Origin: Candidatus Daviesbacteria bacterium
Lineage (GTDB): Bacteria > Patescibacteria > Microgenomatia > Daviesbacterales > UBA10151
NCBI GenBank assembly: GCA_016187025.1
Contig: JACPKM010000010.1
Location: 1 to 26,560 of the forward strand
DNA: 26,560 bases
Direction: 5' to 3'
Part shown: in pieces, positions 1-7,362 of the stretch
Layout: each line of letters opens with the position of its first letter
Position numbering within the stretch: the first letter of the stretch is position 1
Made by a program: the position numbers and the translations under genes
Notes under the pieces: model-generated
What the model was told of the DNA's origin: nothing
The model's input: the letters and a program-made list of their open reading frames with translations, nothing else
Databases searched by the model: none

Positions 1-419
1 AATAAACTCTTCCTTAACGTATTTACTTGTTTAGGCGAGGTTCTAATAATGTACCTTATTCCTTGATTTTTAGTAGAAACAATTTCAAGAGAAAATCTGG
101 TTTTATTGCCGAATATCCTATCCATAAAGGACTGTTGACTACCGAGTGAGTGAATAATTGAAAAAAGCTGATCTGTTGTATATGATTCTTGTTCTGTAAA
201 AGAGGGAGGAGTTAATTCTAAAAGAATCGATGCTTCTTTTAATGAATTTCTCATAAGGAGGAGCTTGCGAAGAATAAAAGAAGCTACAATCAATCCAAAT
301 AGTGAATAGATTAGAGGGATATATGACGAGTACTTAGAAACAATTAAATTTTGTTCTAGATGAAATGAATTGAGAAAGTTGTCTAGTAAGTAATCAGCCC
401 GAAGTTTCTGAATGTCCAT
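1..419 (-). CDS. Partial TraG/VirD4-like conjugation ATPase, N-terminal part
   Basis: This is the first 139 codons of a gene that runs off the left edge. The start is ATG at 419, preceded by a GGAAGAG ribosome-binding site. The visible part has a short soluble start, one hydrophobic segment around residues 34-54, then an alpha/beta stretch with LLELTPP and a later FSLEIVS...IRYII pattern. From memory, this arrangement matches the N-terminal region of type IV secretion/conjugation coupling-type ATPases annotated widely in Patescibacteria. The Walker motifs would lie outside the window, so ATPase function is inferred. Its position near a tRNA-integrated recombinase fits an integrative conjugative-type element. 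It could instead be another membrane-anchored protein with a similar N-terminal domain. Confidence 0.5.
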   Translation of the reverse strand, partial: MDIQKLRADYLLDNFLNSFHLEQNLIVSKYSSYIPLIYSLFGLIVASFILRKLLLMRNSLKEASILLELTPPSFTEQESYTTDQLFSIIHSLGSQQSFMDRIFGNKTRFSLEIVSTKNQGIRYIIRTSPKQVNTLRKSL

Positions 420-445
420 TTTATTCTCTTCCGGACAGTACAAAC

Positions 446-474
446 TTTATAGCAGAATTTTTATTAGATGTAAA
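446..474 (-). promoter_or_regulatory. Sigma70-type promoter for the leftward ATPase-like gene
   Basis: On the minus strand a -35 box TTTACA (474-469) is followed by 17 bases and a -10 box TATAAA (451-446). Transcription would start near 439, about 20 bases before the ATG at 419. Only the sequence match and spacing support it. Confidence 0.5.
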
Positions 475-505
475 TTACCTATCATCAGAACTTAAAAAGC
501 GTGAT

Positions 506-1177
506 TTAATAAAGCACTCTGTAATGTTTTGTATCTAATCTTCCTCTAGAACTTGTGCTTCCTTCACCATATCGATAGTCAGGTTGTGGCATTGCTAACT
601 TGGCAGCAATAGATAATTGATCTGCAAGAGGCACCTCTTCATATTTTCTTAACCTCCGTAAGGTTGTGAGCTCCTCAACTGTAATAGGTTGTCCACTTCT
701 ACTTACTGCAACTAAATTAGGTTCAATTGGACTTTCTTCATCTAAAATTTTTGATATATCTCGTCTTTCAGTCGTTCCAGGACCGGGAAAAAAAACAGCA
801 TAAGGATTTTGTACAGATGCTTTCAATTCCCAAGGAGGGGTAAAAGACACATACCCCCAGCTAGGTCCCTCTGTATATCTAACTGAAATTCTACCATCTC
901 CTATCTCCACACCTGCACCTTTTGACTCCCATTGACTCGAACCCGATAAACGACCCAGATCTCTAAGTTCCCAATGCGCAGCTACAATTGCTCTACCTGA
1001 TATGTCAGCACGATGTTCTAATACAGTAGCAGTAGCATCACCTTTTTTCCTTTTATCGTCAGTCATTGCTTTAAGTAAATCTATAGCACCACTTGCCTCA
1101 ATGATTTTGAGTTGCTCAGCTCCTCCGAGATATTTGCTGGGTTTTCTATCTAATAAATGTCGTATTCTTTCTAACAT
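506..1177 (-). CDS. Hypothetical protein in the left element
   Basis: I do not recognise this family. The frame is open back to a TTG at 1228, but a good promoter (TTGAAT, 17 bases, TATAAT at 1228-1200) lies across the upstream candidate starts. I therefore place the start at ATG 1177, preceded by a weak AGAGA ribosome-binding site, giving 223 aa. The protein looks soluble. It has a basic helical start, a Gly- and aromatic-rich middle with beta-strand character and a PPWEL stretch, and a polar C-terminus rich in Ser, Arg and Tyr. No signal peptide, membrane helix or clear helix-turn-helix is visible. It is transcribed away from the recombinase operon across a shared 133-bp region with a 30-bp palindrome, so a regulatory role is possible but unproven. 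Confidence 0.6.
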   Translation of the reverse strand: MLERIRHLLDRKPSKYLGGAEQLKIIEASGAIDLLKAMTDDKRKKGDATATVLEHRADISGRAIVAAHWELRDLGRLSGSSQWESKGAGVEIGDGRISVRYTEGPSWGYVSFTPPWELKASVQNPYAVFFPGPGTTERRDISKILDEESPIEPNLVAVSRSGQPITVEELTTLRRLRKYEEVPLADQLSIAAKLAMPQPDYRYGEGSTSSRGRLDTKHYRVLY

Positions 1178-1199
1178 ATTGTCTCTTAGTCTGATATGC

Positions 1200-1228
1200 A
1201 TTATATCAGCTAGATAAAACAGATTCAA
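1200..1228 (-). promoter_or_regulatory. Sigma70-type promoter of the leftward hypothetical gene
   Basis: The minus strand carries TTGAAT (1228-1223), a 17-base spacer and a perfect TATAAT (1205-1200). A start site near 1193 would give a short leader before ATG 1177. This promoter is the main reason for rejecting the TTG start at 1228 and the ATG at 1201. Confidence 0.6.
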
Positions 1229-1247
1229 CCTATAGCTATTTTACTCC

Positions 1248-1276
1248 TTGACAGCTATCTATATTTGTATTATAAC
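1248..1276 (+). promoter_or_regulatory. Promoter of the recombinase operon
   Basis: A perfect -35 box TTGACA (1248-1253) is followed by 17 bases and a -10 box TATAAC (1271-1276). Transcription would begin near 1283, 28 bases before the first small ORF. The -10 box lies inside the 30-bp palindrome at 1264-1293, so a protein bound there would block the promoter. Confidence 0.65.
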
Positions 1277-1293
1277 TATAGTTATAATACAAA
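1264..1293. promoter_or_regulatory. 30-bp perfect palindrome, candidate operator
   Basis: The sequence reads identically on both strands over 30 bases with no central spacer; the left arm is TTTGTATTATAACTA. It sits in the divergent gap between the leftward hypothetical gene and the rightward recombinase operon, and covers the -10 box and start site of the recombinase promoter. It is not followed by a T-run, so it does not look like a terminator. A homodimeric repressor site controlling integration/excision is the simplest reading (inference). Confidence 0.6.
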
Positions 1294-1310
1294 GCTAAAT
1301 ATGTAATGCC

Positions 1311-1484
1311 ATGAACAAATATACAATAATTAAAGGGCGTAGAAAGAAGTTTAGTATAAAGGAAAGACCGCAGTTTAAATTATCCCCTGAGGAGCATATC
1401 AAAGCCTTTGCCAATATCATTATTGATCGCATTTTAGAAGAATCACAAAATCCAAATTCAATACTATCATGGAAAATCAAATAA
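1311..1484 (+). CDS. Small basic protein overlapping the serine recombinase
   Basis: This 57-aa ORF begins at ATG 1311, just after the recombinase-operon promoter, and its 3' end overlaps the recombinase start by 16 bases, implying translational coupling. The first 20 residues are strongly basic (GRRKKF). The rest is probably helical, with SPEEHIKAFANIIIDRIL as a likely amphipathic helix. No clear ribosome-binding site precedes it. I do not recognise a family. The second recombinase in this window also follows an overlapping ORF of about 60 aa, which supports this one being real. A role as accessory factor or directionality factor is conceivable but not shown. Confidence 0.55.
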   Translation: MNKYTIIKGRRKKFSIKERPQFKLSPEEHIKAFANIIIDRILEESQNPNSILSWKIK

Positions 1485-3190
1485 GAATTGAGAATGCTGT
1501 TGCTGCAATAAGAGTTTCCTCAATTAAACAAGGCCTCCAAGGTGATTCCCCGGATGATCAAAAAAAGCAGATTGAAAGATTTGCTCAAATTCATAACATT
1601 ACTATCAAAAAATATTTTGTCTTCCTGGAATCAGCCTCCAAGGAGGTACAGCCCTTGCAGGAGGCAGTAGATTACTGCAAAAACCCCAAAAATGATATCC
1701 AGCTTGTCATTATCAAGTCAATTGACAGGTTTACCAGAGGTGGCTCTTTCTTTTATGAGGAGCTTAAGATGCAATTGGTCAAATATAAAATAAAATTAGT
1801 TGATCTTTATGGAATTATTGGAAATCAGCAGGTAAATACTTTAGACCATTTAGGAATTGAGTTTGACTGGAGTGTCTATTTCCCTACCAAAAAGGCAGAA
1901 ATATTAGAGGCAGAAAGAGCTAAAGATGAGATCAGGGACATTTTAACCAGAATGATCGGAGCAGAAATAAGATATGTCAGAATGGGCTATCGGGTTAGAC
2001 CTGCTCCTTACGGATATATGAATGAGAAAGTGGAAACTCCACACGGAAAACGGGTTATTCTAAAGCCTCACCCGGAAGAAGCCCAGTATATTATAAAAAT
2101 GTTTGAGCTTAGAGCCAGAAAAACTTTAACTGATAGAGAAATAGTGGAAGAAGTTAATAAGCTAGGTTACAAATCAAGGGAGCATTTTATCAGAGATCCC
2201 AGGGATAAACTTGAGATAATTGGTAAAAGAGGGGGGAATAAACTCACTCTTAAAGCATTCTGGGCGTATATTGTTAAACCCATTTACGCAGGCATTAATG
2301 ATGAAAAATGGACTGATCCTGAACCAGTTAAAACCAAGTTTCCGGGTTTAATATCTGTAGAGCTTTTTAACGCTGCCAATAGAGGTAAGGTTGTTTTAAG
2401 CGAGAAAGATGGCGGTATAACTATTTATAAAAATAAACCGGAAGCATGGAGGACAGTCAAAAGACTTAAAAATCCAAATTACCCCTATAAAAGATATGTC
2501 CTTTGCCCGGAATGTAACAGCTCTTTATATGGCAGCGCCTCAAGGGGTAAAAGCGGCAGATATTTTCCAGTTTATCATTGTGACAGGCATGCAAGATTTA
2601 GTGTTTCAGTCAATGAGTTTAACCTGACCATTGAGAGTTTTGTTAAAAGCATTAGGATTACGGAAGAAGGCGTAAAGAAATTTAAAGAAGTGGTATTAAA
2701 GCAATGGGGAGAAAGAATGGAAAATGGACAAAAAGAAGTAGAAAACATAGATCAAAAAATTCAAAAACTGGAGATGGAAAAAACTCTCTTAGGGAATAAG
2801 ATAGCCATGTTAGTTTCAGAAGATGCCGTCAGGATCATTGAGGATAAACTAAGAGAAGTAGTTGTTCAAATCAAAGATTTAGAAGAAACAAAGACAAAAC
2901 AGGTAGATAAAAATACTAATATGGACATGGTGGCAGAAGTAGTGGGATATTTTCTAGAACACCTTGAGTTTTTACTGCTGGGAAGCCCCAATCTATTAAA
3001 AAGAGCCGCCTATTTCGGACTGCTCTTTACTCAAACTCCAACATACCAGGAATTGGTTTCTAGAACACCTAAATTAGCCCCTTATATCAAGCTAATCAAT
3101 GGACTGAGTAGTACCTCAGTCCGTGACTGTGACCCGACTCGGATTCGAACCGAGGACCAAGAGCTTAAAAGGCTCCTGCTCTACCGCTGA
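1469..3190 (+). CDS. Large serine recombinase (site-specific integrase)
   Basis: This 573-aa protein would cut and rejoin DNA at attachment sites to integrate or excise the left element. The N-terminal resolvase domain (about 8-150) has the catalytic serine in RVSS (Ser17) and the SIDRFTRGG motif around residue 85. A Recombinase domain follows, with APYGY near residue 180 and the usual EEAQYIIKMFEL stretch. A zinc ribbon begins near residue 344 (CPEC...YHCDRH), then a Glu/Lys-rich coiled coil from about 410 to 475. The last 20 codons lie inside the tRNA-Lys gene on the other strand, ending with TGA at 3188-3190. The start at 1469 overlaps the preceding small ORF and lacks its own ribosome-binding site. 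The position marks the tRNA as the probable integration target. Confidence 0.9.
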   Translation: MENQIRIENAVAAIRVSSIKQGLQGDSPDDQKKQIERFAQIHNITIKKYFVFLESASKEVQPLQEAVDYCKNPKNDIQLVIIKSIDRFTRGGSFFYEELKMQLVKYKIKLVDLYGIIGNQQVNTLDHLGIEFDWSVYFPTKKAEILEAERAKDEIRDILTRMIGAEIRYVRMGYRVRPAPYGYMNEKVETPHGKRVILKPHPEEAQYIIKMFELRARKTLTDREIVEEVNKLGYKSREHFIRDPRDKLEIIGKRGGNKLTLKAFWAYIVKPIYAGINDEKWTDPEPVKTKFPGLISVELFNAANRGKVVLSEKDGGITIYKNKPEAWRTVKRLKNPNYPYKRYVLCPECNSSLYGSASRGKSGRYFPVYHCDRHARFSVSVNEFNLTIESFVKSIRITEEGVKKFKEVVLKQWGERMENGQKEVENIDQKIQKLEMEKTLLGNKIAMLVSEDAVRIIEDKLREVVVQIKDLEETKTKQVDKNTNMDMVAEVVGYFLEHLEFLLLGSPNLLKRAAYFGLLFTQTPTYQELVSRTPKLAPYIKLINGLSSTSVRDCDPTRIRTEDQELKRLLLYR

Positions 3191-3201
3191 GCTATCGGGC
3201 C
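3130..3201 (-). tRNA. tRNA-Lys (anticodon TTT)
   Basis: The 72-nt minus-strand sequence folds as a cloverleaf: acceptor GGCCCGA/TCGGGTC with one G-T pair, D stem GCTC/GAGC, anticodon stem GGAGC/GCTCT around loop CTTTTAA, and T arm CTCGG-TTCGAAT-CCGAG. The discriminator base is A and no CCA is encoded. The recombinase gene on the opposite strand ends inside it, so its 3' end borders the integrated left element. A promoter is visible upstream at 3216-3244. Confidence 0.95.
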
Positions 3202-3215
3202 AAACTAAGTAATTA

Positions 3216-3244
3216 ATTATATTTTATCAGTGTCCGCTCTGCAA
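3216..3244 (-). promoter_or_regulatory. Promoter of tRNA-Lys
   Basis: On the minus strand TTGCAG (3244-3239), 17 bases and TATAAT (3221-3216) precede the tRNA by 14 bases. The -10 box is perfect and the -35 box partial. Confidence 0.45.
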
Positions 3245-3351
3245 ATGCCTTCGGCACTGCTCTTCCTGGGATAAATTATATTATAAGTTGTCCTGATATA
3301 ATCAGGACTTGGTTGTAATTATCCCGTTGAAAATAGGTTGCTACTTTCAAC

Positions 3352-3369
3352 CCGCTGAGCTATCGGGCC
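3352..3369 (-). repeat. 18-bp duplicate of the tRNA-Lys 5' end
   Basis: The bases at 3352-3369 are identical to 3184-3201, the first 18 nt of tRNA-Lys (acceptor strand plus D stem), in the same orientation and 150 bp apart. The sequence after this copy does not continue as a tRNA: there is no anticodon or T arm, only a GTTGAAA/TTTCAAC hairpin. It may be an attachment-site remnant from an earlier integration or the relic of a duplicated tRNA. Confidence 0.8.
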
Positions 3370-3370
3370 T

Positions 3371-3398
3371 GAAAAAATCAGTTAGTCAATCTGACTAA
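3371..3398 (-). terminator. Intrinsic terminator of the ATP-grasp gene
   Basis: On the minus strand a 7-bp stem TTAGTCA/TGACTAA with a 3-nt loop (3398-3382) is followed by CTGA and six T residues. It lies about 100 bp past the stop codon of the ATP-grasp gene and in the right direction. The stem is AT-rich, so efficiency may be modest. Confidence 0.5.
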
Positions 3399-3494
3399 TT
3401 ATACTTTACCAACTGTCACCAATTCAACCAAAGCTATAGAAATTAACTACCTAAAAATAACCAATCAAAATTTATTAGGTGGTGTTAAGTAGAC

Positions 3495-4511
3495 TTAGAG
3501 ATTACTATACCCCTTTATCATATATAACAAAACTTTTTTATATAACTTCTTTACAATCCTTTTTTGTCTGTTTCCCATTTCTGCATAGTAGTCCAACCCA
3601 GGGGCAGAATTAATTTCGATGATAATATATTGCTTTATAGATTCACTTATAGGATCAAGGGTTTTAATATCTATCCCAGAAAATTTAAGTCCCATGTCCT
3701 GACTAAGCTTAATCGCCATTTTTTTGTAATCTTCATGTAATAGTAAAGTCACATCCTCAGCTTCTCCACCAGCAGATAAGTTCGCATTATCAAGAAGTGG
3801 AAGTACTTTTCCTTTCGCTAAAACTGTATCAAAGTTTATATTAGTGTTTTTAAACCGCCGCTCTAAGCGCGGATCTGCCAAATTAATAACTGTATCTCTA
3901 CCGCGGGCAGCAAACATTTGTTGTTTTTCGTTAAGTAAACCATTAACCGTATCTTTTCCGTTTCCTATTACAGATAAAGGCTTTCTGCGATATACACATA
4001 GTACCGCATCATCTACAACTACTATTCTGTAGTCATCTCCATCTATAAATTTTTGAACCAGAGCAACGTTATCCTTAACTTCATTAAAAGCAAATGCAAG
4101 AGCTTTTAATAACCCGTCTTTGTTATAAACCTTCTCAACACCTCTCCCCTGACTTCCGCTGTTTGGCTTAACAATTACTGGATATCCAAGCTTTTCCGCA
4201 TATTTTACTGCTGCGGAAATGTTTTTGTTAGATTTAATAATCTGGCACCACCTGTCCGGATAAAAAGACTCCCCCTCTGGCACAGGATATCCTAACTGAT
4301 TCATAAAATAAGAAGCGTATGCCTTATCCTTGGCTATTTCACTTGCTCCTAATCGGTTGATATCGAGTCTACTATTACAGTAATAAAAAACCTTACCGTC
4401 TTTTGTTTTAATCCGGCCTACATATCCGTACTCTGGTTCTATTAAAAGATTGATCTGAAGCTTTTTTGAAAGTTCCAATAAGATAGAGCTAATCAGCGGC
4501 ACCTTACCCAT
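3495..4511 (-). CDS. ATP-grasp ligase, cyanophycin-synthetase/RimK-like
   Basis: ATP-grasp enzymes use ATP to join a carboxylate to an amine or thiol through an acyl-phosphate. This protein (about 338 aa from ATG 4511; an in-frame TTG at 4532 is possible) shows the fold throughout. It has YPVIVKPNSGSQGRGV as the Gly-rich ATP loop near residue 110, a QKFIDGDDYRIVVVDD strand pair, RRKPLSVIGNGKDTV typical of the CphA/glutathione-synthetase branch, and IIEINSAPGLDYY carrying the metal-binding Glu-x-Asn near residue 300. The substrate cannot be read from sequence. It lacks the N-terminal and C-terminal (Mur ligase) domains of full cyanophycin synthetase. It appears monocistronic, with its own terminator downstream. 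Peptide, glutathione-like or poly-amino-acid ligation are all possible. Confidence 0.8.
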   Translation of the reverse strand: MGKVPLISSILLELSKKLQINLLIEPEYGYVGRIKTKDGKVFYYCNSRLDINRLGASEIAKDKAYASYFMNQLGYPVPEGESFYPDRWCQIIKSNKNISAAVKYAEKLGYPVIVKPNSGSQGRGVEKVYNKDGLLKALAFAFNEVKDNVALVQKFIDGDDYRIVVVDDAVLCVYRRKPLSVIGNGKDTVNGLLNEKQQMFAARGRDTVINLADPRLERRFKNTNINFDTVLAKGKVLPLLDNANLSAGGEAEDVTLLLHEDYKKMAIKLSQDMGLKFSGIDIKTLDPISESIKQYIIIEINSAPGLDYYAEMGNRQKRIVKKLYKKVLLYMIKGYSNL

Positions 4512-4541
4512 ATAATGTCTACAATATATCAAATTCTTATC

Positions 4542-4889
4542 CTAAACAAAAAAAACTAAACTTAAAACTGTGTAGGGGTATAGGTACGTTGATTCAGATT
4601 CCCCCTCAGCTTCTCTACCTCTGGCCTCATCTTCCCTTCCCCCTAGCTGCTGGAAATTTCTACCAAAATCATCTTCAAATTCTACCTGGCGATGATTGAG
4701 ACCGTGTTTATTCCTTAATTCAAACTCATGGCTGTGACTGCGGTGGTCATCCAGGAAATCTCCAAATGTCTCCATCTCAAAATCCCTTCCTCTACCATGG
4801 CCACTTTCTGCATAAGCGCTGCCTGCCATTAAGGAACTTATACTTAAAAGAAAAGCAGATATTAAACTTGCAAAAATTAATTTTTTCAT
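4542..4889 (-). CDS. Small secreted charged protein
   Basis: Start at ATG 4889 is chosen because an ideal GGGAGGTGA ribosome-binding site precedes it; an upstream in-frame start at 4907 would bury that site. The 115-aa product begins with a typical Sec signal peptide (MKKLIFASLISAFLLSISS, likely cleavage after AYA). The mature part is very hydrophilic, rich in Arg, Glu, Asp, His and Gly, with several His-containing stretches (DDHRSHSHEFE), and ends in a hydrophobic tail YTVLSLVFFV. I do not recognise a family. Metal binding through the His/Asp-rich segments is only a guess. It is divergent from the neighbouring sigma-factor gene, so it could be a target of that sigma factor. Confidence 0.7.
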   Translation of the reverse strand: MKKLIFASLISAFLLSISSLMAGSAYAESGHGRGRDFEMETFGDFLDDHRSHSHEFELRNKHGLNHRQVEFEDDFGRNFQQLGGREDEARGREAEGESESTYLYPYTVLSLVFFV

Positions 4890-5003
4890 ATATTCACCTC
4901 CCTTCATAAGTTAATACAATTTGACTAAGGAATTTATTTCATCTAATCATTTTTGTATGTTGAAATTTTTATTGTTGATCAGATGTATTACAATTAGAGG
5001 GGT

Positions 5004-5563
5004 ATGCAAGATATAAAACTCCTCAGTGATGAAGATCTGGTAGAGCAAGTAAGAAGCAATGATAAAGAGCTTTTTAGGGAAATTATTCAGCGTTACCAGA
5101 ATAAATTATTAAGATATGCACGCTTTTTATTAAATCACAGGGATGAGACAGTTGATGTTGTGCAGGAGGCATTTATTAAGGCTTTCGTAAATTTAAACAG
5201 TTTTGATACCGGTAAAAAGTTTTCTAGCTGGATATATAGAATTGTACATAATGAATGCATGAACCAAATTAAAAGAAGAAGAAATCATGTATCTTTGGAA
5301 GAAAATGATTGGGTTTCAGACATGGAAGACAAAAAAGAAGATGTGATAGAAAAGTTTACCAAAAAAGAAACAGGGGAAATTCTTAAAGGTGCTTGGAAAG
5401 GCTGCCTTTAAACTATAAAGAAGCTTTAATGTTTTTCTATCTTGAAGAAAGATCTTATGACGAAATCAGTGATATCTTAAGAGTACCTACGGGAACAGTT
5501 GGCACCAATATAAACCGGGGTAAAAAAATGATGAAGGAGGTTTGTAAAGAATATGAAGAGTAA
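5004..5563 (+). pseudogene. ECF sigma factor with a -1 frameshift
   Basis: The first frame (5004-5411) encodes sigma region 2 with the usual LVEQVRSNDKELF start, DVVQEAFIKAF and FSSWIYRIVHNECMNQIKRRR, then stops early with TAA at 5409. Shifting frame near 5386-5394 restores a continuous region 4: LPLNYKEALMFFYLEERSYDEI followed by the helix-turn-helix DILRVPTGTVGTNINRGKK, ending with TAA at 5561-5563. Together they make a normal-length extracytoplasmic-function sigma factor of about 186 aa. No convincing slippery heptamer is visible at the junction. So either the gene is recently broken or the sequence has one missing or two extra bases there. It starts with a GAGGGG ribosome-binding site and overlaps the next gene by 11 bases, as in sigma/anti-sigma pairs. 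Confidence 0.85.
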
Positions 5564-6236
5564 GCTTAATTTAGCAAATCAAGTAATGAGCGAGATTAAA
5601 AGTAAGAATTTAAGAATGCGTCCGCTGATTTATTTTCAAAGCTTGGATTTTTCTACCAAATTACTGCTGGCAGCATTGCTTTTGACAGCAGCCGTATTAC
5701 TGAACATATCTATTTTTAAGTTCCGGATTTATGCTCCATTTGAGTTCCTGAAATTTGGTGATTTAGGTTTACGGGCTTTTTTGGGAACCATTCCTTGGAA
5801 TATGATGGCAGGTGCATTAGTCTCTGCAGCTACTTTAATGTGGTTTGTTAAAAAATTTCATATTTTATATAGGCGGCAGTTTTCTCATTTAGCTTTTGGG
5901 ATGGTGGTTTTGGTTACAATCGGGGGTACTGTAATTGACCAAACAGGTATCAATCATAAACTCAAAAGGGAAGGTAGTTTCCCAAATATTTATTACGGTC
6001 AATATACTTCCAACTATTGGGCTATGGGGGAGATAGAAGATATAGATAAAAACAATTATAGAATGATTATAAAGACTCCAGTACATGACGAAATCACACT
6101 TACATGGAATAGTTCAACGATTTTACCCAAAGGAGACTTTTTACCCGGCCAATATATTAAAGCTGTTGGGGGAAAACAAGGAGAGTTATTTGTAGCCAAA
6201 GGAATCATCTTTAGTAGTATTACTGATTTGGACTAG
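5553..6236 (+). CDS. Membrane protein, probable anti-sigma factor partner
   Basis: This 227-aa protein starts inside the end of the sigma-factor gene, with AAGGAGG upstream. Residues 1-30 form a short basic cytosolic helix (NLANQVMSEIKSK), placed where anti-sigma factors bind sigma. Three hydrophobic segments follow, at about 37-55, 83-100 and 112-129. The C-terminal 90 residues look like a small beta-rich extracytoplasmic domain resembling an OB-type fold (GQYIKAVGGKQGELFVAKGI). No ZAS-type zinc motif is present. The anti-sigma role is inferred from gene order and topology. A second copy of its N-terminal motif survives at 8149-8223. Confidence 0.65.
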   Translation: MKSKLNLANQVMSEIKSKNLRMRPLIYFQSLDFSTKLLLAALLLTAAVLLNISIFKFRIYAPFEFLKFGDLGLRAFLGTIPWNMMAGALVSAATLMWFVKKFHILYRRQFSHLAFGMVVLVTIGGTVIDQTGINHKLKREGSFPNIYYGQYTSNYWAMGEIEDIDKNNYRMIIKTPVHDEITLTWNSSTILPKGDFLPGQYIKAVGGKQGELFVAKGIIFSSITDLD

Positions 6237-6582
6237 TAACTCTTACTATCTCTTACTTACCATCAATTTGAAAGAAATTTAAAGTTTCCATTGTATAACA
6301 AGTACAAAGGAGATTTAGATGGGTTTTATCGAGCCAAAAACGGGCAGTAAAAAGGAAAAGAATACACCACTTATACAAATCTGCATATAAAAGAGAGTGC
6401 CTATATCAGTTTAACGCTTTACCAAAAGATCTATCTTTCTGTCTTCTTTGCTGCCTTAGCTTAACAGTAGAAAAGTCTAATACTCTTAAGAAAAAACCCT
6501 TACCCAAATCTTGCTGATCTATTTTCAATTCCATTTACAAAAACTTTACATTTATATATCTAAGTCAAAAAACCTAATTTGT
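6237..6582. other. Intergenic stretch with only a doubtful micro-ORF
   Basis: Little is recognisable in these 346 bases. A 23-codon ORF at 6319-6390 (starting MGFIEPKTG) has a good AAAGGAG ribosome-binding site, so it may be a tiny gene or the start of a decayed one. I saw no strong terminator or RNA structure. Confidence 0.4.
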
Positions 6583-7230
6583 ATGCCGGAACGAATATCC
6601 AGAAGGACATTTATCATAGGTTCGCTTGCAACAGCAGGAGCAGCTGCTGGTTATTTTTTAGGCAGAGAGCTAACACAACCTCCCCAAACAACCGAGAGAG
6701 CACCGACGGAGAATTGGACTGAAGTTGTTATTCCAACAAGAGATGGAACTGTATGGATTAATGGAGCAAAGGATAAACAAAACCCCCCTATCGGTATTGA
6801 TACCGTTTACGTAGTAACAAGAAATTCTAGCATAAGAGGAGGATTCGCCGTAGTTGTTTTATTTGATCCAAATACCACGAAGACCCCTCCAAATAGCAGA
6901 CTAGAACTAAAAGGAAATCTAAAATTTCAACCTATTACAGATCCATTTGAGATTGATGAAGCAAATCCGAATCCGAATGACTATAAACCATGGACGAGGC
7001 AACAAGAGTTAAATCTAACAGCTTATGCCTTGGATAATATTGCCAGCAGAGTTCCAAGAGAACGTATATTAGGTAATTCAGTAGTAAGAATCTTTCCCAG
7101 ACCAGATCCTTTTTTGCACCTTGCACTAGTGTTTGGAGAGGGGCATATTGAGTATAACGGAAAACCTTCACCCAAGTCTTATTTATCCTATAGGTTTAGG
7201 TTTGAGAAAGAACCTGCTTCCCCGGCTTGA
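6583..7230 (+). CDS. Tat-exported protein of unknown function
   Basis: The frame is open from 6511, but the start is placed at ATG 6583 because this puts a twin-arginine signal at the N-terminus: MPERISRRTFIIGSLATAG, with SRRTF as the Tat motif followed by an Ala/Gly-rich hydrophobic stretch to about residue 27. The mature part, about 185 aa, is polar, rich in Pro and Asn, and predicted mostly beta (DTVYVVTRNSSIRGGFAVVVLF...). It has no cysteines in the mature region for a cofactor that I can see. I recognise no enzymatic family. Export through Tat suggests folding before transport. No strong ribosome-binding site precedes the chosen ATG, so the mRNA may be leaderless. Confidence 0.65.
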   Translation: MPERISRRTFIIGSLATAGAAAGYFLGRELTQPPQTTERAPTENWTEVVIPTRDGTVWINGAKDKQNPPIGIDTVYVVTRNSSIRGGFAVVVLFDPNTTKTPPNSRLELKGNLKFQPITDPFEIDEANPNPNDYKPWTRQQELNLTAYALDNIASRVPRERILGNSVVRIFPRPDPFLHLALVFGEGHIEYNGKPSPKSYLSYRFRFEKEPASPA

Positions 7231-7306
7231 AAAAATCGATGGTCACCGGATGGTAATGAACTAGGGTACATTGCGGGCTAGGGAGGCCGCAAGCTGCATA
7301 GCGACT

Positions 7307-7321
7307 CAACCTGGGGGGTTG
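7307..7321 (+). repeat. REP-like hairpin upstream of the transposase
   Basis: CAACCTGGGGGGTTG forms a 5-bp stem CAACC/GGTTG around TGGGG. Its exact reverse complement lies downstream of the transposase at 8079-8093. A related half (GCAACTTAGGG) follows, matching a second copy (CAACCTGGGG) on the other side. Flanking inverted REP units are typical of RAYT transposons. Confidence 0.75.
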
Positions 7322-7362
7322 ATTGTGTTGCAACTTAGGGTAAATTAATCTAATCTTATGTT

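Noticed and set aside
1002..1217. Open frame on the plus strand opposite the leftward hypothetical gene
   Set aside because: It is antisense to a gene with a better promoter and start, has no ribosome-binding site, and its composition looks like a shadow frame.
3352..3369. A second functional tRNA gene
   Set aside because: Only the first 18 nt match; no anticodon arm, T arm or 3' acceptor strand follows.
5380..5411. Programmed -1 frameshift in the sigma-factor gene
   Set aside because: No X-XXY-YYZ slippery heptamer is in frame and no downstream pseudoknot is evident, so mutation or sequence error is more likely.
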